The notes under the pieces are model-generated. The model saw nothing but the letters and a program-made list of their open reading frames with translations, made no database searches and was not told the origin of the DNA. 64,000 nt of DNA from 3-1-20CM-4-69-9 sp963833655. Its GTDB lineage: Bacteria > Actinomycetota > Thermoleophilia > Gaiellales > Gaiellaceae. The translations under genes and the position numbers were made by a program. This document shows positions 1 to 7,721 of the stretch, piece by piece. The stretch lies in assembly GCA_963833655.1 (NCBI GenBank), contig CAWHYL010000004.1:806001-870000 (forward strand), in the 5' to 3' direction. How positions within the stretch are numbered: position 1 is the stretch's first letter; each line of letters starts with the position of its first letter.

Positions 1-203
1 TCGCCGACGCCGTGCTTCTCGACCTCCTCGTCCGGGAGCAGCAGCTCGACGCCCGCCTCGCGCGCGACCTTCTCGAGCCGCTCGAGCGCAGGGCCGATCG
101 TCGGCGGCTTCCCGTGCGTGATGACCGCCGCGCGGCGGACGACGCTACCCGACCGCAGCGGCGATTCTGGCGTCGATGTCGTCGGGGAGGTGCGGGCGCT
201 CAC
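1..203 (-). CDS. nadK: NAD kinase, N-terminal part (runs off window)
   Basis: Only about the first 67 codons lie in the window. The frame contains RRAAVITHGKP followed by an amphipathic helix (ALERLEKVAREAG), which resembles the first strand and helix of bacterial NAD kinases (ATP + NAD+ to NADP+). The GGDG catalytic motif would lie outside the window. I chose the GTG at 201-203, inside the 3' end of tlyA, because no other start precedes the conserved strand; this gives a 59-nt overlap with tlyA. The tlyA-nadK order is common in Gram-positive bacteria and supports the call. Identity is likely but rests on a short stretch, and the start is uncertain. Confidence 0.6.
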   Translation of the reverse strand, partial: MSARTSPTTSTPESPLRSGSVVRRAAVITHGKPPTIGPALERLEKVAREAGVELLLPDEEVEKHGVG

Positions 204-906
204 GATGGACGAGGTGGAGGAACACTTCCCGGTTGCCCTTCGGCCCCGGCAGGCCAGAGTCTACGACCCCCACGGCCTCCGCCTCCCATACCAGAGCCGC
301 CTCGGCGAGCTCGCGTACGACGCGCCGCCGCACGTCGACGTCCCGGACGACGCCGCCCTTCACCTCCCTGCGTCCGGCCTCGAACTGCGGCTTCACGAGC
401 ACGACGGCCTCCCATCCCGGCCGGGCGAGCGCGAGCGCCGGCGGCAGCGCCAGACGCAGGCTGATGAACGAGACGTCGGCCACGATCAGCTCCGGCGCAA
501 AAGGCAGCTCGCGCAGCGCACGTGCGTTGACGCGCTCGAGCACGACGACACGGTCGTCGCCGCGCAGGTTCTCGTGCAGCTGCCCGTAGCCGACGTCGAG
601 TGCGATCACGCGCGCCGCCCCGCGCTGGAGGAGGACGTCGCTGAAGCCGCCGGTCGACGCACCGACGTCGAGACAGTCGCGTCCGCGCGGGTCGACCGCG
701 AGCACATCGAGTGCGTGCGCGAGCTTCTCACCGCCGCGCGACACATACGGCGGCGGCTGCTCGACCTCGAGCTGCGCGAGCTCGTCGACCTGCGTGCCGG
801 GCTTCTCGTAGCCGGGGACGCGCCCGGCGAGCACGAGCGCCTGCGCCTGGGTGCGGCTCTCCGCCAGTCCTCGCTCGACGAGCAGGACGTCGAGCCGCTT
901 CTTCAT
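145..906 (-). CDS. tlyA: TlyA family 2'-O-ribose rRNA methyltransferase
   Basis: 253 residues, close to the family's usual 250-275. An S4 RNA-binding domain occupies roughly residues 1-60 (MKKRLDVLLVERGLAES). It is followed by a FtsJ-type Rossmann methyltransferase with SAM motif LDVGASTGGFSD and the lysine strand VLVKPQFEAGR. TlyA proteins 2'-O-methylate cytidines in 16S/23S rRNA and were once called hemolysins. The ATG at 904-906 is chosen because the S4 domain starts at once after it. The gene starts one base after the stop of the prenyl synthase gene and overlaps nadK, so the three are probably co-transcribed. Confidence 0.93.
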   Translation of the reverse strand: MKKRLDVLLVERGLAESRTQAQALVLAGRVPGYEKPGTQVDELAQLEVEQPPPYVSRGGEKLAHALDVLAVDPRGRDCLDVGASTGGFSDVLLQRGAARVIALDVGYGQLHENLRGDDRVVVLERVNARALRELPFAPELIVADVSFISLRLALPPALALARPGWEAVVLVKPQFEAGRREVKGGVVRDVDVRRRVVRELAEAALVWEAEAVGVVDSGLPGPKGNREVFLHLVHRERPHLPDDIDARIAAAVG

Positions 907-907
907 C

Positions 908-1675
908 TCACGCCGTTCGCGTCGCGAGCCCGTCGACGATGTCCTCCAGCACGGAGGTGTCGGCCGGGACGTCGGCAAGACGCGCGCGAGCGCGCGCCGC
1001 CGCCTCGTCCGCGAGCGTTCGTGCACCGTCGGGCCCGTGCGTGAGCACGTAGCCGTCGCCGTCGAGGATGTCGTCGACGATCTGGAAGAGCAGGCCGAGC
1101 TCGTCGCCGAACGAACGCCACGGCGCCTGGTCGCGCTCGGCCACCTCCGCGACCCAGAGTGCAAGCCCGACCGACGCCGCAAAGAGGCAGCCGGTCTTGA
1201 GCTTGTGCAGGGTCGCCTCGTCCGGCGCCGTTCCGGTGATGTCGAGGTACTGGCCGCCGATCATCCCGAGCGTCGCCTGCGCGAGCTCGCGGCCGACGTG
1301 CGGGAACGGATACGAGAGCGCGAGCCGGAACGCCTCCGCGAGCAGCGCGTCGCCGGCGAGCACGGCGACGGCTTCGCCGTGTTCGGCCCAGGTCGAGGCG
1401 CGGCCGCGCCGCTCGGCGTCGTTGTCGAGCGCCGGCAGGTCGTCGTGGACGAGCGAGAACGCATGCACGAGCTCGAGCGCGGCGCCCGCCGGAAGTGCGC
1501 GCTCCGCCTCCGCGCCGGCGGCTTCCGCCGTCGCGAGGCAGATCACGCCGCGGACGCGCTTGCCCCCGACGAGCGCATAGCGCACGGAGTCGGCCTGGCC
1601 ATGCAGCTCCGGAGTCAGCGCGAGCTCGGCGACGTACTCCTCGACGAGCGCGCGCAGCTCGTCAGGTGTCCGCAT
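908..1675 (-). CDS. ispA: Polyprenyl (geranyl/farnesyl) diphosphate synthase
   Basis: 255 residues. Isoprenoid synthase signatures are clear: GGKRVRG near residue 38, first Asp-rich motif HDDLPALDND, and second motif FQIVDDILD. These bind Mg-diphosphate during condensation of isopentenyl diphosphate with an allylic diphosphate. Position downstream of xseB (14-nt overlap) and upstream of tlyA is the classical xseB-ispA-tlyA arrangement. The protein is some 35-45 residues shorter than typical FPP synthases (about 295) and the C-terminal helices look abbreviated. Chain length of the product cannot be read from the sequence, so the symbol is by family and context. Confidence 0.85.
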   Translation of the reverse strand: MRTPDELRALVEEYVAELALTPELHGQADSVRYALVGGKRVRGVICLATAEAAGAEAERALPAGAALELVHAFSLVHDDLPALDNDAERRGRASTWAEHGEAVAVLAGDALLAEAFRLALSYPFPHVGRELAQATLGMIGGQYLDITGTAPDEATLHKLKTGCLFAASVGLALWVAEVAERDQAPWRSFGDELGLLFQIVDDILDGDGYVLTHGPDGARTLADEAAARARARLADVPADTSVLEDIVDGLATRTA

Positions 1676-1865
1676 CGGCCTCGGCCTCGCGCTTCGCCCG
1701 CTGCAGCTCCTCCTCGATCGCCTTGCTGAGCTCGGCGAGCTCGGTGAGGACGTCGAGCGCGCGCTCGGCGTCATCCGCCTGCGACAGCTGCTCCAGCTCG
1801 GCGCGGGTCTTCTCGAGCCGCGCGAGCAGCTCCTCGGCCCGTGCGAGCGATTCCTCGGCGCTCAT
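1662..1865 (-). CDS. xseB: Exodeoxyribonuclease VII small subunit
   Basis: 67 residues, acidic and entirely helical (SLARAEELLARLE, LTELAELSKAIEEELQRAK), matching the usual 60-85-residue XseB coiled hairpin that binds the XseA catalytic subunit. Context is decisive: it sits between nusB (4-nt ATGA overlap at its start) and ispA. The large subunit gene xseA is not in the window. Residues 40-60 hold the heptad-like leucines expected for packing on XseA. Confidence 0.8.
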   Translation of the reverse strand: MSAEESLARAEELLARLEKTRAELEQLSQADDAERALDVLTELAELSKAIEEELQRAKREAEADADT

Positions 1866-2239
1866 GTGACGCGCTCCCTCACGATGCGCCCAAGGATGCC
1901 GTTTACGAGCCGCGCCGCGTCGTCGCTGGCGTAGCGCTTCGCGAGTGTCACCGCTTCGTCGATGGCGACCTCGTCCGGAACCTCGTCGCCGTCGAGCTCG
2001 TACAGCGCGATCCGGAGGATGTTCCGCTCGATCGCACCGAGCCGGTCGGCCGTCCAGCCCTCGGACGCTGCAGTGATCCGTTCGTCGAGCTGCGGGGCCT
2101 CCACGACGACCGCCTCGGCCGTCGTGCGCGCGAACTCGTCGACCTCTCCTTCGAAGAGAGACGCGAGCGGCTGCCCCGTGACGTCCCACTGATAGAGGAG
2201 GAACAGCGCCGTGCGGCGCCCTGAACGCCGGCTGCTCAC
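1862..2239 (-). CDS. nusB: Transcription antitermination factor NusB
   Basis: 125 residues. It shows the NusB pattern RRTALFLLYQWDVTG near the N terminus and AIERNILRIALYEL followed by VAIDEAVTLAKRYA in the second half. NusB pairs with NusE (S10) on boxA RNA during rRNA antitermination. The GTG start at 2237-2239 overlaps the asp23-like stop by four bases (GTGA), which fixes the start and argues for translational coupling. The C-terminal residues RLVNGILGRIV match the conserved last helix. Confidence 0.93.
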   Translation of the reverse strand: MSSRRSGRRTALFLLYQWDVTGQPLASLFEGEVDEFARTTAEAVVVEAPQLDERITAASEGWTADRLGAIERNILRIALYELDGDEVPDEVAIDEAVTLAKRYASDDAARLVNGILGRIVRERVT

Positions 2240-2535
2240 TCGACCGCCTCGACCGAGACGTCGACCGCGTCCACCTCGACGCCGCACATCGTCGCGAGCG
2301 CATCGGCGACCCGCTCCTGGACGGTCCGCGCCAGCCGCGGCAGCACGAGCCCGTACCGCGCTGAGAGCTCGAGCCGAACGCGCGCATGCCCGTCGCCGAC
2401 CTCGACCTCCAACCGGCGGCGACCGCGACGCACCTCCACCCCGCCGACCGACTCCGCCGCCTGTACGACCAGCTGCGTCAACGCCGAGGGAGTCACGGAA
2501 ACCGACCCGCGCTCGCCGGGGATCACGTAGCTCAT
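2236..2535 (-). CDS. Asp23/Gls24 (DUF322) family envelope stress protein
   Basis: 99 residues beginning MSYVIPGERGSVSVTPSALTQLV. The family resemblance lies in G-x-V/I-x-V strands, the helix after them, and the C-terminal pattern VQERVADALATMCGVEVDAVDV. Asp23-like proteins are small cytoplasmic or membrane-associated proteins tied to cell-wall stress. A copy between accC and nusB is standard in Gram-positive acc-nusB operons. ATGA overlap with accC and GTGA overlap with nusB place it in one operon. Its molecular role is unknown. Confidence 0.85.
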   Translation of the reverse strand: MSYVIPGERGSVSVTPSALTQLVVQAAESVGGVEVRRGRRRLEVEVGDGHARVRLELSARYGLVLPRLARTVQERVADALATMCGVEVDAVDVSVEAVE

Positions 2536-3881
2536 GCGGCCCCGACCGCCGCGAGGTCCTTCTCGTCGAGAAAGCTCGTCGAGTACGCACCGCTGCGAAA
2601 CTCGTCGCTCGCCACGATCTCGGCGGCGAGGTCGCGCGTCGTCGCGATGCCGCGCACGTCCAGCTCGCCCAGTGCTCGCAGCGCCCGCTCGATCGCCAGC
2701 GGCCGCGTCTCGTCCCACACGATCAGCTTGGCGACGAGCGAGTCGTAGTACGGCGGCACGACCGCGCCCTCCTCGACGTGGGTGTCGAGCCGGACGCCCG
2801 GCCCGAGCGGGGGCTTGAACCGCTCGATCACGCCCGGCGACGGAGCGAACCCCCGGAGCGGATCCTCCGCGTTGAGCCGGACTTCGATCGCGTGCCCACG
2901 GCGCGCCGCGCGGCCGGTCGCGTCGAGGTTCTCGCCCGCGGCGATCCGCAGCTGCTCGCGCACGATGTCGATGCCGGTGACGAGCTCGCTGACCGGATGC
3001 TCGACCTGCAGGCGCGCGTTCAGCTCGATGAAGTAGTACGAGCCGTCGGGGGCGAGCAGGAACTCGAACGTCCCGGCGTTCAGGTAGCCGATCGCGCGGC
3101 ACGCGCGCGCGACGTCACGCTCCATCGCCTCGCGCGTCGCCTCGTCGAGCGCCGGCGACGGCGACTCCTCGATCAGCTTCTGGTGGCGGCGCTGGATCGA
3201 GCACTCGCGTTCGCCGAGCGTGAGGACGCCGCTGTCGGCGTCGCACAGCACCTGGATCTCGACGTGCCGCGCCGGAAGCACGAGCTTCTCGAGATAGATG
3301 CTCCCGTCGCCGAAGGCGGCCTGCGCCTCCGCGCTGGCACGCGCGAACGCCGCATCGAGCTCGTCGGGGGACTCGACAACGCGCATTCCCTTCCCGCCGC
3401 CGCCGGCCGCCGCTTTCAGCAACACCGGGTAGCCCGTCTCGCCGGCCGCCGCGCGGATCGCCTCGACCGTGCCCGACTCCGCCCCGGGGACGAGCGGGAC
3501 GCCCGCGGCCGCCAACTCGCGCTTCGCCTCGACCTTGTCGCCCATCCGCGCCATCACGTCGGCGTCCGGGCCGATGAAGACGAGATCGTTGTCCTCGCAC
3601 GCGTGGACGAACTCGGGGTTCTCGGACAGGAACCCGTACCCGGGGTGCACCGCCTCGCAGCCGGTCGTCTCCGCAGCGGCGACGACCGACGGGATCTTGA
3701 GGTAGCTCTCGGCCGCCGACGGCGGGCCGATGCACACGGCGCGGTCCGCGAGACGCGTATGGAGCGCGCCTGCATCGGCGGTCGAGTACACGGCAACCGC
3801 CTCGATGCCGAGCTCGTGCAGCGCGCGAATCACGCGGACCGCAATCTCGCCGCGGTTGGCAACGAGCACGCGGGAGAACAT
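2532..3881 (-). CDS. accC: Acetyl-CoA carboxylase biotin carboxylase subunit
   Basis: 449 residues, the normal AccC length. N-terminal MFSRVLVANRGEIAVRVIRA, the ATP-grasp glycine loop AAAGGGGKGMR, catalytic-site strand ELNARLQVEHPVSE, and C-terminal GVRLDTHVEEGAVVPPYYDSL are all present. It carboxylates biotin using ATP and bicarbonate. The partner carrier domain is encoded 47 nt upstream as part of a larger fusion protein (3929-5749). The carboxyltransferase genes accA/accD are not in the window. N instead of the more usual M before the T/A-R-L-Q-V-E-H motif is a minor variant. Confidence 0.96.
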   Translation of the reverse strand: MFSRVLVANRGEIAVRVIRALHELGIEAVAVYSTADAGALHTRLADRAVCIGPPSAAESYLKIPSVVAAAETTGCEAVHPGYGFLSENPEFVHACEDNDLVFIGPDADVMARMGDKVEAKRELAAAGVPLVPGAESGTVEAIRAAAGETGYPVLLKAAAGGGGKGMRVVESPDELDAAFARASAEAQAAFGDGSIYLEKLVLPARHVEIQVLCDADSGVLTLGERECSIQRRHQKLIEESPSPALDEATREAMERDVARACRAIGYLNAGTFEFLLAPDGSYYFIELNARLQVEHPVSELVTGIDIVREQLRIAAGENLDATGRAARRGHAIEVRLNAEDPLRGFAPSPGVIERFKPPLGPGVRLDTHVEEGAVVPPYYDSLVAKLIVWDETRPLAIERALRALGELDVRGIATTRDLAAEIVASDEFRSGAYSTSFLDEKDLAAVGAA

Positions 3882-3895
3882 CTAGAGCTCGTCGC

Positions 3896-3917
3896 CGGAC
3901 ATCGCCTGCGATGTCCG
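3896..3917. promoter_or_regulatory. Perfect inverted repeat in the accB-fusion/accC gap
   Basis: Arms of 10 bases (3896-3905 and 3908-3917) are perfect complements with two bases between, so a folded RNA would have roughly 8 pairs and a 6-base loop. It sits in the 47-nt gap between the stop of the carrier fusion gene and the start of accC. There is no T-run, so it is not a canonical terminator; it could be an operator, an RNA processing or attenuation element, or chance. Confidence 0.4.
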
Positions 3918-3928
3918 CACCAGGTCAA

Positions 3929-5749
3929 TCACAACGCGTCCAGTGGTCGATCCGACACGGGCTCGAGCTCGAACAGGAGTTGGCCGAACTCGACCGGCTC
4001 GGCGTTCTCGACGAGGATCGAGCGGACGATCGCGTCGACGTCGGCTTTCACCTCGTTCATCAGCTTCATCGCCTCGAGGATGCAGAGCGTCTGGCCGGCG
4101 GCGACGGGCTGGCCTTCCTCGACGAACGGCGGCGAGCCCGGCTGCGGCGCGCGGTAGAAGGTGCCGACCATCGGCGCCTCCACGCGGACGAGCCCGTTGG
4201 TCGACGGCACCGTCACCGGCGTCACCGTCTCGTCGGGCGTCGCGAACGGCGCTGCGTCCACCACGGGCTCCCCGGACGCGGGCTCATCCGTTCGCCGAAC
4301 CGAGACGCGCATCCCGGACTCCTCGATCGTGACCTCGCCGATACCCGTCTCCTGCACGATGCGCACGAGCTCACGGATCCGCTCGGCGCGCGCCTGGTCG
4401 ACGCCGCCCGCCGCGAGCGTCTCCTCGCCGGCGGAGCGTCCCCGGATCGCGCGCAGCAACGGCTCGGCGTCCTCCCCGAAGAGCCCCAGGAGGAGCAGCT
4501 CCTCCTCGCTCGACGCGAGGCCCTCGGCCTGGGCACGCACCTCCTGCAGCCCGAGCGGCAAGGCGTCCTCGGCCGACTCCGGGTCGGCGGTGAGCGCGAC
4601 GGCGCGCTGGACGTTCTTGTCGATCGGCGCGGGCGGCGTCCCGAGCCTGCCCTCGACGAGGCGGCGAACCTCGTCGACGACCACCGAATACCGGCTCGCC
4701 GAGAGGACGTTGAGCAGCGCCTGCGAGCCGAGGACGTGCCCGATCGGCGAGGCCAGCGGCGGGAAGCCGACGTCTGCCCGGATGCGCATGAGCTCCTCGA
4801 TCGCCTCGTCGAGACGGTCGGCCGCGCCCTGCCCGCGGAGGCTCGACTCGAGCGCGGAGACGAGACTCGCGGGCAGGTCGTGCTGCGCCGCGCGCACGGC
4901 GATCCGGGGCGCCAGCGGCGTCACCGGCTCGTCGCCGATGAACTCGTCCACGACGTCGGACGCCTCCCACAGCGCCGAGACGTCGACGTCGCATTCCAGC
5001 CCGAGGCCCGTCAGCGCTTCCGTGAGCGACTCGCCCGACACGCGGTGCAGCGTCAGCGCGACCGGGAAGACCGCACACGCGATCAGCTCGGCGCCGGCGC
5101 GTGCGGCCTCGAGCGCCGCCGCGAGCGCGTTCCCGCCCGAGCCCTGGCAGTAGATCCCGACCGGAAGCTTCGTCGTCTCGCGCAGCCCGGTCACGAGCTC
5201 GCGCGCGCGGTGCGGCTGGAGCGACCCCGTCGGGTCGTGCAGGAGGATGCGCGCCGCGCCGAGGCTCGGCAGCTCACGCGCCTGTTCCATCAGCGGATCG
5301 GTCTCGCCGGTACGGCCGGGGCTGTAGACGAGGCCTGCCTCGAACTCGCCGCCGGCCTGTGCGACCGCGTCGGCGGCCTCACGCAGGTTCGACACATCGT
5401 TCAGCGGATCGTGCAAGCGGAAGACGTCGATGCCGTTCGCCGCCGCCGACGCGATGAAGCGACGGATGAAGTCGTCGTCCACCGGTCGCGAGCCGACGAG
5501 GAAGCGGCCGCGCAAGGCGAGGCCGAGCGGCGTGTCGACGCGCGCCTTCAGCGAGCGGATGCGCTCCCACGGGCTCTCGACGCCGCGCCGGACCGCGCTC
5601 TCGAAGCAGCCGCCGCCGGAGACCTCGAGGTACGCGAAGCCGGCGCGATCGAGGATCTCGGCGATGCGCAGCTGCTCGGCGGTCGGGAGGCGCCCGGCGA
5701 GCGGCTCCTGCCCGAGCAGCCGGACGGTCGTGTCCGCCAGGCCCGGCAT
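3929..5749 (-). CDS. Carboxyltransferase-like (metal site lost) fused to biotin carboxyl carrier protein
   Basis: 606 residues. Residues 1-430 align by eye along the whole carboxyltransferase region of pyruvate carboxylase/oxaloacetate decarboxylase alpha (LEVSGGGCFESAV, ANGIDVFRLHDPLNDV, AADRLDEAIEEL, GSQALLNVL). Residues 455-606 are a full AccB: N-terminal helix IRELVRIVQETG, then the biotinyl domain with EAMKLMNEV, biotin site Lys562. All four metal ligands known in the family are replaced: the RDxHQS Asp by Leu11, the carbamylated Lys of IKDM by His171, and the H-x-H by Gly198 and Tyr200. I infer a non-catalytic scaffold joined to the carrier domain used by AccC encoded just downstream. 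ATG at 5747-5749; 31 bp separate it from a divergent gene. Confidence 0.85.
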   Translation of the reverse strand: MPGLADTTVRLLGQEPLAGRLPTAEQLRIAEILDRAGFAYLEVSGGGCFESAVRRGVESPWERIRSLKARVDTPLGLALRGRFLVGSRPVDDDFIRRFIASAAANGIDVFRLHDPLNDVSNLREAADAVAQAGGEFEAGLVYSPGRTGETDPLMEQARELPSLGAARILLHDPTGSLQPHRARELVTGLRETTKLPVGIYCQGSGGNALAAALEAARAGAELIACAVFPVALTLHRVSGESLTEALTGLGLECDVDVSALWEASDVVDEFIGDEPVTPLAPRIAVRAAQHDLPASLVSALESSLRGQGAADRLDEAIEELMRIRADVGFPPLASPIGHVLGSQALLNVLSASRYSVVVDEVRRLVEGRLGTPPAPIDKNVQRAVALTADPESAEDALPLGLQEVRAQAEGLASSEEELLLLGLFGEDAEPLLRAIRGRSAGEETLAAGGVDQARAERIRELVRIVQETGIGEVTIEESGMRVSVRRTDEPASGEPVVDAAPFATPDETVTPVTVPSTNGLVRVEAPMVGTFYRAPQPGSPPFVEEGQPVAAGQTLCILEAMKLMNEVKADVDAIVRSILVENAEPVEFGQLLFELEPVSDRPLDAL

Positions 5750-5780
5750 GCGGGGAGCCTAGCGCCGTTAGGTTTTGCCG

Positions 5781-6392
5781 ATGGAGGTACGTGAGCTTCG
5801 ACCGGGACTGTGGCGCTGGACCGGCGAGCACCCCGAGTGGGAGCACGCCGAGCACTGGGGACCGGAGGTCGGCTCCGTCTACGCGGAGCTCGAGGACACC
5901 ATCGTCGTCGTCGACCCGCTCGTGCCGGCGGACGACGAGGAGCGCTTCTGGGAAGCGCTCGACCGCGACGTCGAGCGCAGCGGCCGTCCGTTGCACGTCC
6001 TGCTGACGGTGCACTGGCACGAGCGCAGCGTCGCGGCGGTGCTCGATCGGTACCACGCGACGTTGTGGCGTCCCGAGGAGAAGGGCGAGCTGCCCAAGGG
6101 CGTCCGCGCGGAGACCGTTCGCGGCAGCGACTGGGTCGAGGCGCTCTTCTTCCTGGAGCCGCACCGCGCGCTCGTCGCCGGCGACCTGCTGATCGAGCAC
6201 GCCGGCCGCCTCGAGCTGCCGATCGACTGGTTCCCCAAGGACGAGCGCGAGTGGGCCGAGAACGAGCTCAAGCCCGATCTGCGCCGGCGGCTGGCGGCGC
6301 TCCCGATCGAGCTCGTGCTCGTCTCGCACGGGCAGCCGGTGCTCGAGAACGGCGCGGCCGCGCTCGACCGGGCGCTCGGAGGCGGTGACTGA
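5781..6392 (+). CDS. Metallo-beta-lactamase-fold-like protein, metal motif degenerate
   Basis: 203 residues from ATG 5781 (a TTG at 5775 is in the same frame). The order of elements, GSVYAELEDTIVVVDPLVP, then LLTVHWHERSV, ALVAGDLLIEH, and a late LVLVSHGQPV, resembles the MBL superfamily. The HxHxDH metal motif is reduced to HWHERS, lacking the Asp and the adjacent His. It is therefore probably not a standard two-metal hydrolase. The gene is transcribed divergently from the carrier fusion and overlaps the next gene by 8 nt, so both plus-strand genes likely form a two-gene unit. Function is not recognised beyond fold. Confidence 0.6.
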   Translation: MEVRELRPGLWRWTGEHPEWEHAEHWGPEVGSVYAELEDTIVVVDPLVPADDEERFWEALDRDVERSGRPLHVLLTVHWHERSVAAVLDRYHATLWRPEEKGELPKGVRAETVRGSDWVEALFFLEPHRALVAGDLLIEHAGRLELPIDWFPKDEREWAENELKPDLRRRLAALPIELVLVSHGQPVLENGAAALDRALGGGD

Positions 6393-6933
6393 CGTCTCCT
6401 GTCGCCGGCTCGACGCGCGGGAGCTCGAGCGGCTGGGAGAGATCGACCGCACCGAAGCGATCGACACGCTCTACGTCCAGCACGGCGCGGAGCTCGAGGA
6501 ACGGACCGGCGGCAACTGGAGCGCGCCGCCGTGGTTCACGGACGGATCGAGCGAACACTCGGTACCTCACCAGATCGACGAGTGCGAACGTCACCTCGCG
6601 GCCGGGGGGATCGCGCTCGGTGCGTTTCTGGGCGAGCGCCTCGTCGGCATCGGCATCGTGAGGCCGCACATCCGTCCCGGGACTGCGCAGCTCGCGTACC
6701 TGCACGTGAGCAACGGGTTCCGCGGCAGAGGCGTCGGCGGGCGCCTGAGCGATGAGCTCGAACGGCTGGCCCGCGAGGGCGGCGACACGAAGATCGTCGT
6801 GTCGGCGACACCGTCGCTGAACACCGTGCGGTTCTACCGCCGCCGCGGCTTCGAGCCGATGGGGGAGCCGCTGCCGGAGCTCTACGAGCTCGAGCCCGAG
6901 GACATCCACATGGAGAAGGCCCTCGGGGTCTGA
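6385..6933 (+). CDS. GNAT family N-acetyltransferase
   Basis: 182 residues. The acetyl-CoA-binding motif A region reads LAYLHVSNGFRGRGVGGRL, with the Q/R-x-x-G-x-G/A pattern as RGRGVG. It is followed by IVVSATPSLNTVRFYRRRGFEPMGE, the typical GNAT C-terminal strand with N..A/V..FY..GF. GNAT enzymes transfer acetyl from acetyl-CoA to amines; the substrate is unknown. The GTG start at 6385 overlaps the upstream gene. The stop codon TGA is supplied by the first GGGGTCTGACCCC palindrome of the repeat that follows, suggesting repeat insertion reshaped the last codons. Confidence 0.88.
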   Translation: MTDVSCRRLDARELERLGEIDRTEAIDTLYVQHGAELEERTGGNWSAPPWFTDGSSEHSVPHQIDECERHLAAGGIALGAFLGERLVGIGIVRPHIRPGTAQLAYLHVSNGFRGRGVGGRLSDELERLAREGGDTKIVVSATPSLNTVRFYRRRGFEPMGEPLPELYELEPEDIHMEKALGV

Positions 6934-7143
6934 CCCCTGCAGGGGGTCTGACCCCAGCTGTTCAAACCGAAGCTCACCAGGCGCGCTTGACCCAGTTCAA
7001 AGCGAAAGGCCGGGGTCAGACCCCCAGCGGCTGACGTAGCGCCGGGGTCTGACCCCTGCAGGGGGTCTGACCCCAGCAGTTCAAACCGAAGCTCACCAGG
7101 CGCGCTTGATCCACTTCAAAGCGAAAGGCTGGGGTCAGACCCC
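6925..7143. repeat. 119-bp tandem repeat carrying GGGGTCTGACCCC palindromes
   Basis: The unit 6925-7043 recurs from 7044 to 7143 with only a few differences. Each unit opens with two GGGGTCTGACCCC palindromes (6925-6937 and 6943-6955; 7044-7056 and 7062-7074). It ends with the related GGGGTCAGACCCC (7012-7024; 7131-7143). The tail of unit 1 (7028-7042) is nearly identical to the 3' end of efp (around 7149-7163), so the duplication seems to include the last codons of efp. REP-like palindromes of this kind are known mobile or RAYT-mobilised elements; a RAYT gene is not in the window. The element fills the gap between two convergent genes. Confidence 0.85.
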
Positions 7144-7709
7144 TACGCGCGGCTGATGTAGCGCTTCTCGCGCGGGTCGACCTTGATCCGGTCGCCCGTG
7201 TTCACGAACAGCGGCACTTGCACGACGGCACCCGTCTCGAGCGTCGCCGGCTTCGTGACGTTGGACACGGTGTCGCCCTTCACGCCGGGCTCGGTCTCGG
7301 TCACAGCCAGCTCGACCGAGGCGGGCAGCTGCACGCCCGAGGGCTCCCCGTTCACGAGCAGCATCTGCACGGAGCTCGACGGCTGCATGAACTCCAGCGC
7401 GTCCTCGACGACGCTGTGCGGCAGCGACGTCTGCTCGTAGGTGTCCTGATCCATGAACACGACCTCGTCGCCGGCGTCGTAGAGGTACTGCATGTCCTTC
7501 GTCTCGGTCCGGATGCGCGAGAACTTCTCGCCGGCACGAAACGTGCGGTCGACGACGGCGCCGCTGTCGAGCGCCTTCAGCTTCGTCCGTACGAACGCGC
7601 CGCCTTTGCCGGGCTTGACGTGCTGGAACTCGACGATGCGCCAGACGACGCCGTCGAGCTCGATGTGCATCCCGTTCTTGAACTGATTCGTGTTCACCGT
7701 CTCGGCCAC
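7143..7709 (-). CDS. efp: Elongation factor P
   Basis: 188 residues, standard EF-P length with three beta-barrel domains. The domain I tip loop reads HVKPGKGGAFVRTK, with Lys at the position that is post-translationally modified in many bacteria. Domain II holds DMQYLYDAGDEVVFMD. The C-terminal domain ends KVDPREKRYISRA, close to the conserved TGEY-S-R ending. EF-P relieves ribosome stalling at polyproline. It is last in the aroC-aroKB-aroQ-pepQ-efp run, 12 nt after pepQ. The stop abuts the tandem palindromic repeat. Confidence 0.97.
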   Translation of the reverse strand: MAETVNTNQFKNGMHIELDGVVWRIVEFQHVKPGKGGAFVRTKLKALDSGAVVDRTFRAGEKFSRIRTETKDMQYLYDAGDEVVFMDQDTYEQTSLPHSVVEDALEFMQPSSSVQMLLVNGEPSGVQLPASVELAVTETEPGVKGDTVSNVTKPATLETGAVVQVPLFVNTGDRIKVDPREKRYISRA

Positions 7710-7721
7710 GAGAACCGAAAC

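Noticed and set aside
2211..4157. Long open frame of 648 codons on the plus strand
   Set aside because: It is antisense to asp23-like, accC and the carrier fusion, has Arg-rich low-complexity translation, and is explained by high GC at third positions.
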